From positions 2,170,001-2,234,000 of the forward strand of contig JAJNNQ010000013.1 of the NCBI GenBank assembly GCA_027886175.1: DNA of 64,000 nucleotides. Direction: 5' to 3'. Source of the DNA: Phylloscopus collybita. Lineage: Eukaryota; Chordata; Aves; Passeriformes; Phylloscopidae. Every line of letters starts with the position of its first letter. Positions within the stretch are counted from its first letter, which is position 1. Below the pieces are notes generated by a model. It was given only the letters and a program-made list of their open reading frames with translations, ran no database searches and was not told the DNA's origin. Position numbers and translations under genes: made by a program. Of the stretch, positions 62,423-64,000 are shown one piece after another.

Positions 62423-64000
62423 CCCTGTTCTTCTCAGTTCAGCCCAGAAACATGAGCAGTCAATGCACCACCTATCACATCACCATTGGACAAACTGCCA
62501 GGTGGCTGCAGGAGGGAGTGGTTTCTTTGGGAACCAGCCTTCCCTAATGGAAAACAGTTCCTTGACTTTGGGCAAATTGTCTCAGCTAAACATCTCAGGC
62601 TTGTGTTAGAATAAAACTTGAGTCACTGGTAAAGTATTTAAAATTCAGCCTAGTGATTTTAAACTAGTTAGAATCAATGTGCAACAGATGTGTGGTTTCA
62701 CAGATTTCTTGTGGCAGCACTAAGCTTGACAAAATAAAAATTTTTTCTGAACTGGTTCTAAAGCCATCCCAGTTTTACAAAGGAGCACCGCCAGTGGTTA
62801 TTCTAGCCTAAACAGGAAATCAATTTCATTCCATCAAAATCCACAAAGTGAATTCAACCATTTGAAGATTTTCTAAGAAAAAATACCCAATTATTTTTCT
62901 AAGAATAATAAAAGTTCTACTGATGTTCTTAACACAATTTCTTTTCAACTAAAAATCATTTTACCTACTTTGAACCGGCATAAATGATCATAAAAATGAC
63001 AGATAATAAGCACTCTACAGGGATTAGAGAATCAATGAGCAGTAGTACCTTAGTGCTACATTCCCACTTGCAGTAAATTTAAAGACATTCAAAGGCATGA
63101 AGTTTGCATAAGTGTAGTCTTCAAGTATTCTGAGTGCACAAATACTGAGACAACAAAGAGACTTTTAAGCAATATGATAAAGCTACAGTTACAGCTTGCT
63201 TGTAATCCTAAAATACCACATATTAACAGATTACTGTGAAAACTCAGACCACTCTTTCCAGAAATGTCAGAAGATCTAGCCAAGGCTTTCTGCCTGTGAC
63301 TTTGCAGGAACGCTATTCAAAGTCAAGGCTGTGCTCTGTCTGAAAGATAATACACTTGTTCCACTCTCACAGTTCACCCAATTTAAAAATTACTCAGGAT
63401 GGTTTATTATGTTCAAATTACTAACTCCTAACAATGCACCATCTTCACAAAAGATGATAGAAAGCAACAAAGTATGATACCTTACAGAATGTAAGGTTCA
63501 AAAAAAAAAAAGAACCTTAAAGATTATTTGTTTTGGTATTTTTGTAATATGACAGCTTCAAAACACTGAAAGGTAACAAGGTCAAAACATGGAAGGGATA
63601 CAAAACCAGACACAAGTCAAACACCCAGTAACCTGACAGGAGAAGGGAAAGACAGGAACGAGAGAAGTCAGTCTCCCTGCTCTTTGCACACTGTTTAGTT
63701 CAATGTTAGCTGGAGCCTACACAGGCAAACCAGCAACCACACTCCATGACCCTGGTGCATGCCCCCACGGATCACAAAGGTACAAGCAAAAGACTGGAGG
63801 GAAACGCTGCTTCTGTTTGTGTCATTCCTTGGAATGGTTTGCTTAGCAGTGACAAGAGACTCTTATTAAAAGACATTTGCTTCCATTAAGGGATGCTTGC
63901 TGAAGAGGTCACCGTCCTATCTGCACGCTGCCAAATGCTCCTGCTGTAGGGATGCACTGAGGGAGCTGCTCCCGTCAGCGCTCCTCAACCTTATTCAGTC

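Larger units (their letters stand above)
58333..64000 (-). other. SOCS5: SOCS5 5' intronic sequence (runs off the window)
   Basis: This stretch lies upstream of the coding exon's acceptor and should be intron separating it from the noncoding first exon. There is no CpG island and no promoter-like GC-rich block up to the right edge, so the transcription start is probably beyond 64,000. The stretch holds one exon-like segment (60777-60868) and a long TA-rich repeat (62323-62422). The remaining short ORFs show no family resemblance. Confidence 0.65.

Noticed and set aside
1..64000. CRISPR arrays, operons, tRNA or rRNA genes
   Set aside because: No regularly spaced repeats, no clustered co-directional ORFs and no recognisable RNA-gene cores. 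The sequence is vertebrate.

Overview
The window looks like songbird (passerine) nuclear DNA. It is AT-rich and gene-poor, and its interspersed repeats are CR1 LINE fragments plus one solo LTR that resembles, from memory, a passerine endogenous retrovirus LTR group. Nothing prokaryotic is present: no operons, no CRISPR array, no rRNA or tRNA genes. The one gene recognised with confidence is SOCS5 (suppressor of cytokine signalling 5). It lies on the minus strand, and its whole 536-codon reading frame sits in a single exon at 56710-58320.

Layout. Positions 1-50,500 are an apparent gene desert on the 3' side of SOCS5. It holds CR1 fragments (15193-15375 minus, 15808-15996 plus, 30612-30665 minus, 33403-33929 minus, 45110-45186 plus) and a 748-bp solo LTR at 21335-22082 with TG...CA ends and a perfect 5-bp target duplication. 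It also holds a compact CpG island (about 33880-34175) abutting a CR1 copy, several simple repeats and an uninterrupted run of 45 A. Between 50,520 and 53,570 there are minus-strand signals that may mark an unrecognised transcript: a short exon-like segment, a GC-rich terminal-exon-like ORF in matching splice phase, and a strong polyadenylation signal. The SOCS5 3' UTR probably runs from 56709 down to about 54.86 kb.

From 58333 to the right edge the sequence is SOCS5 5' intron. Within it, 60777-60868 has good splice sites on both sides and could be a 5' UTR exon carrying two upstream ORFs, the second overlapping the SOCS5 start codon. The SOCS5 promoter is not seen and probably lies beyond 64,000. 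SOCS5 should act as an SH2/SOCS-box adaptor that brings JAK/cytokine-receptor or EGFR targets to an Elongin B/C-Cullin 5 ubiquitin ligase. No other gene in the window can be tied to that pathway. Most other short reading frames look like chance ORFs or shadows of repeats.
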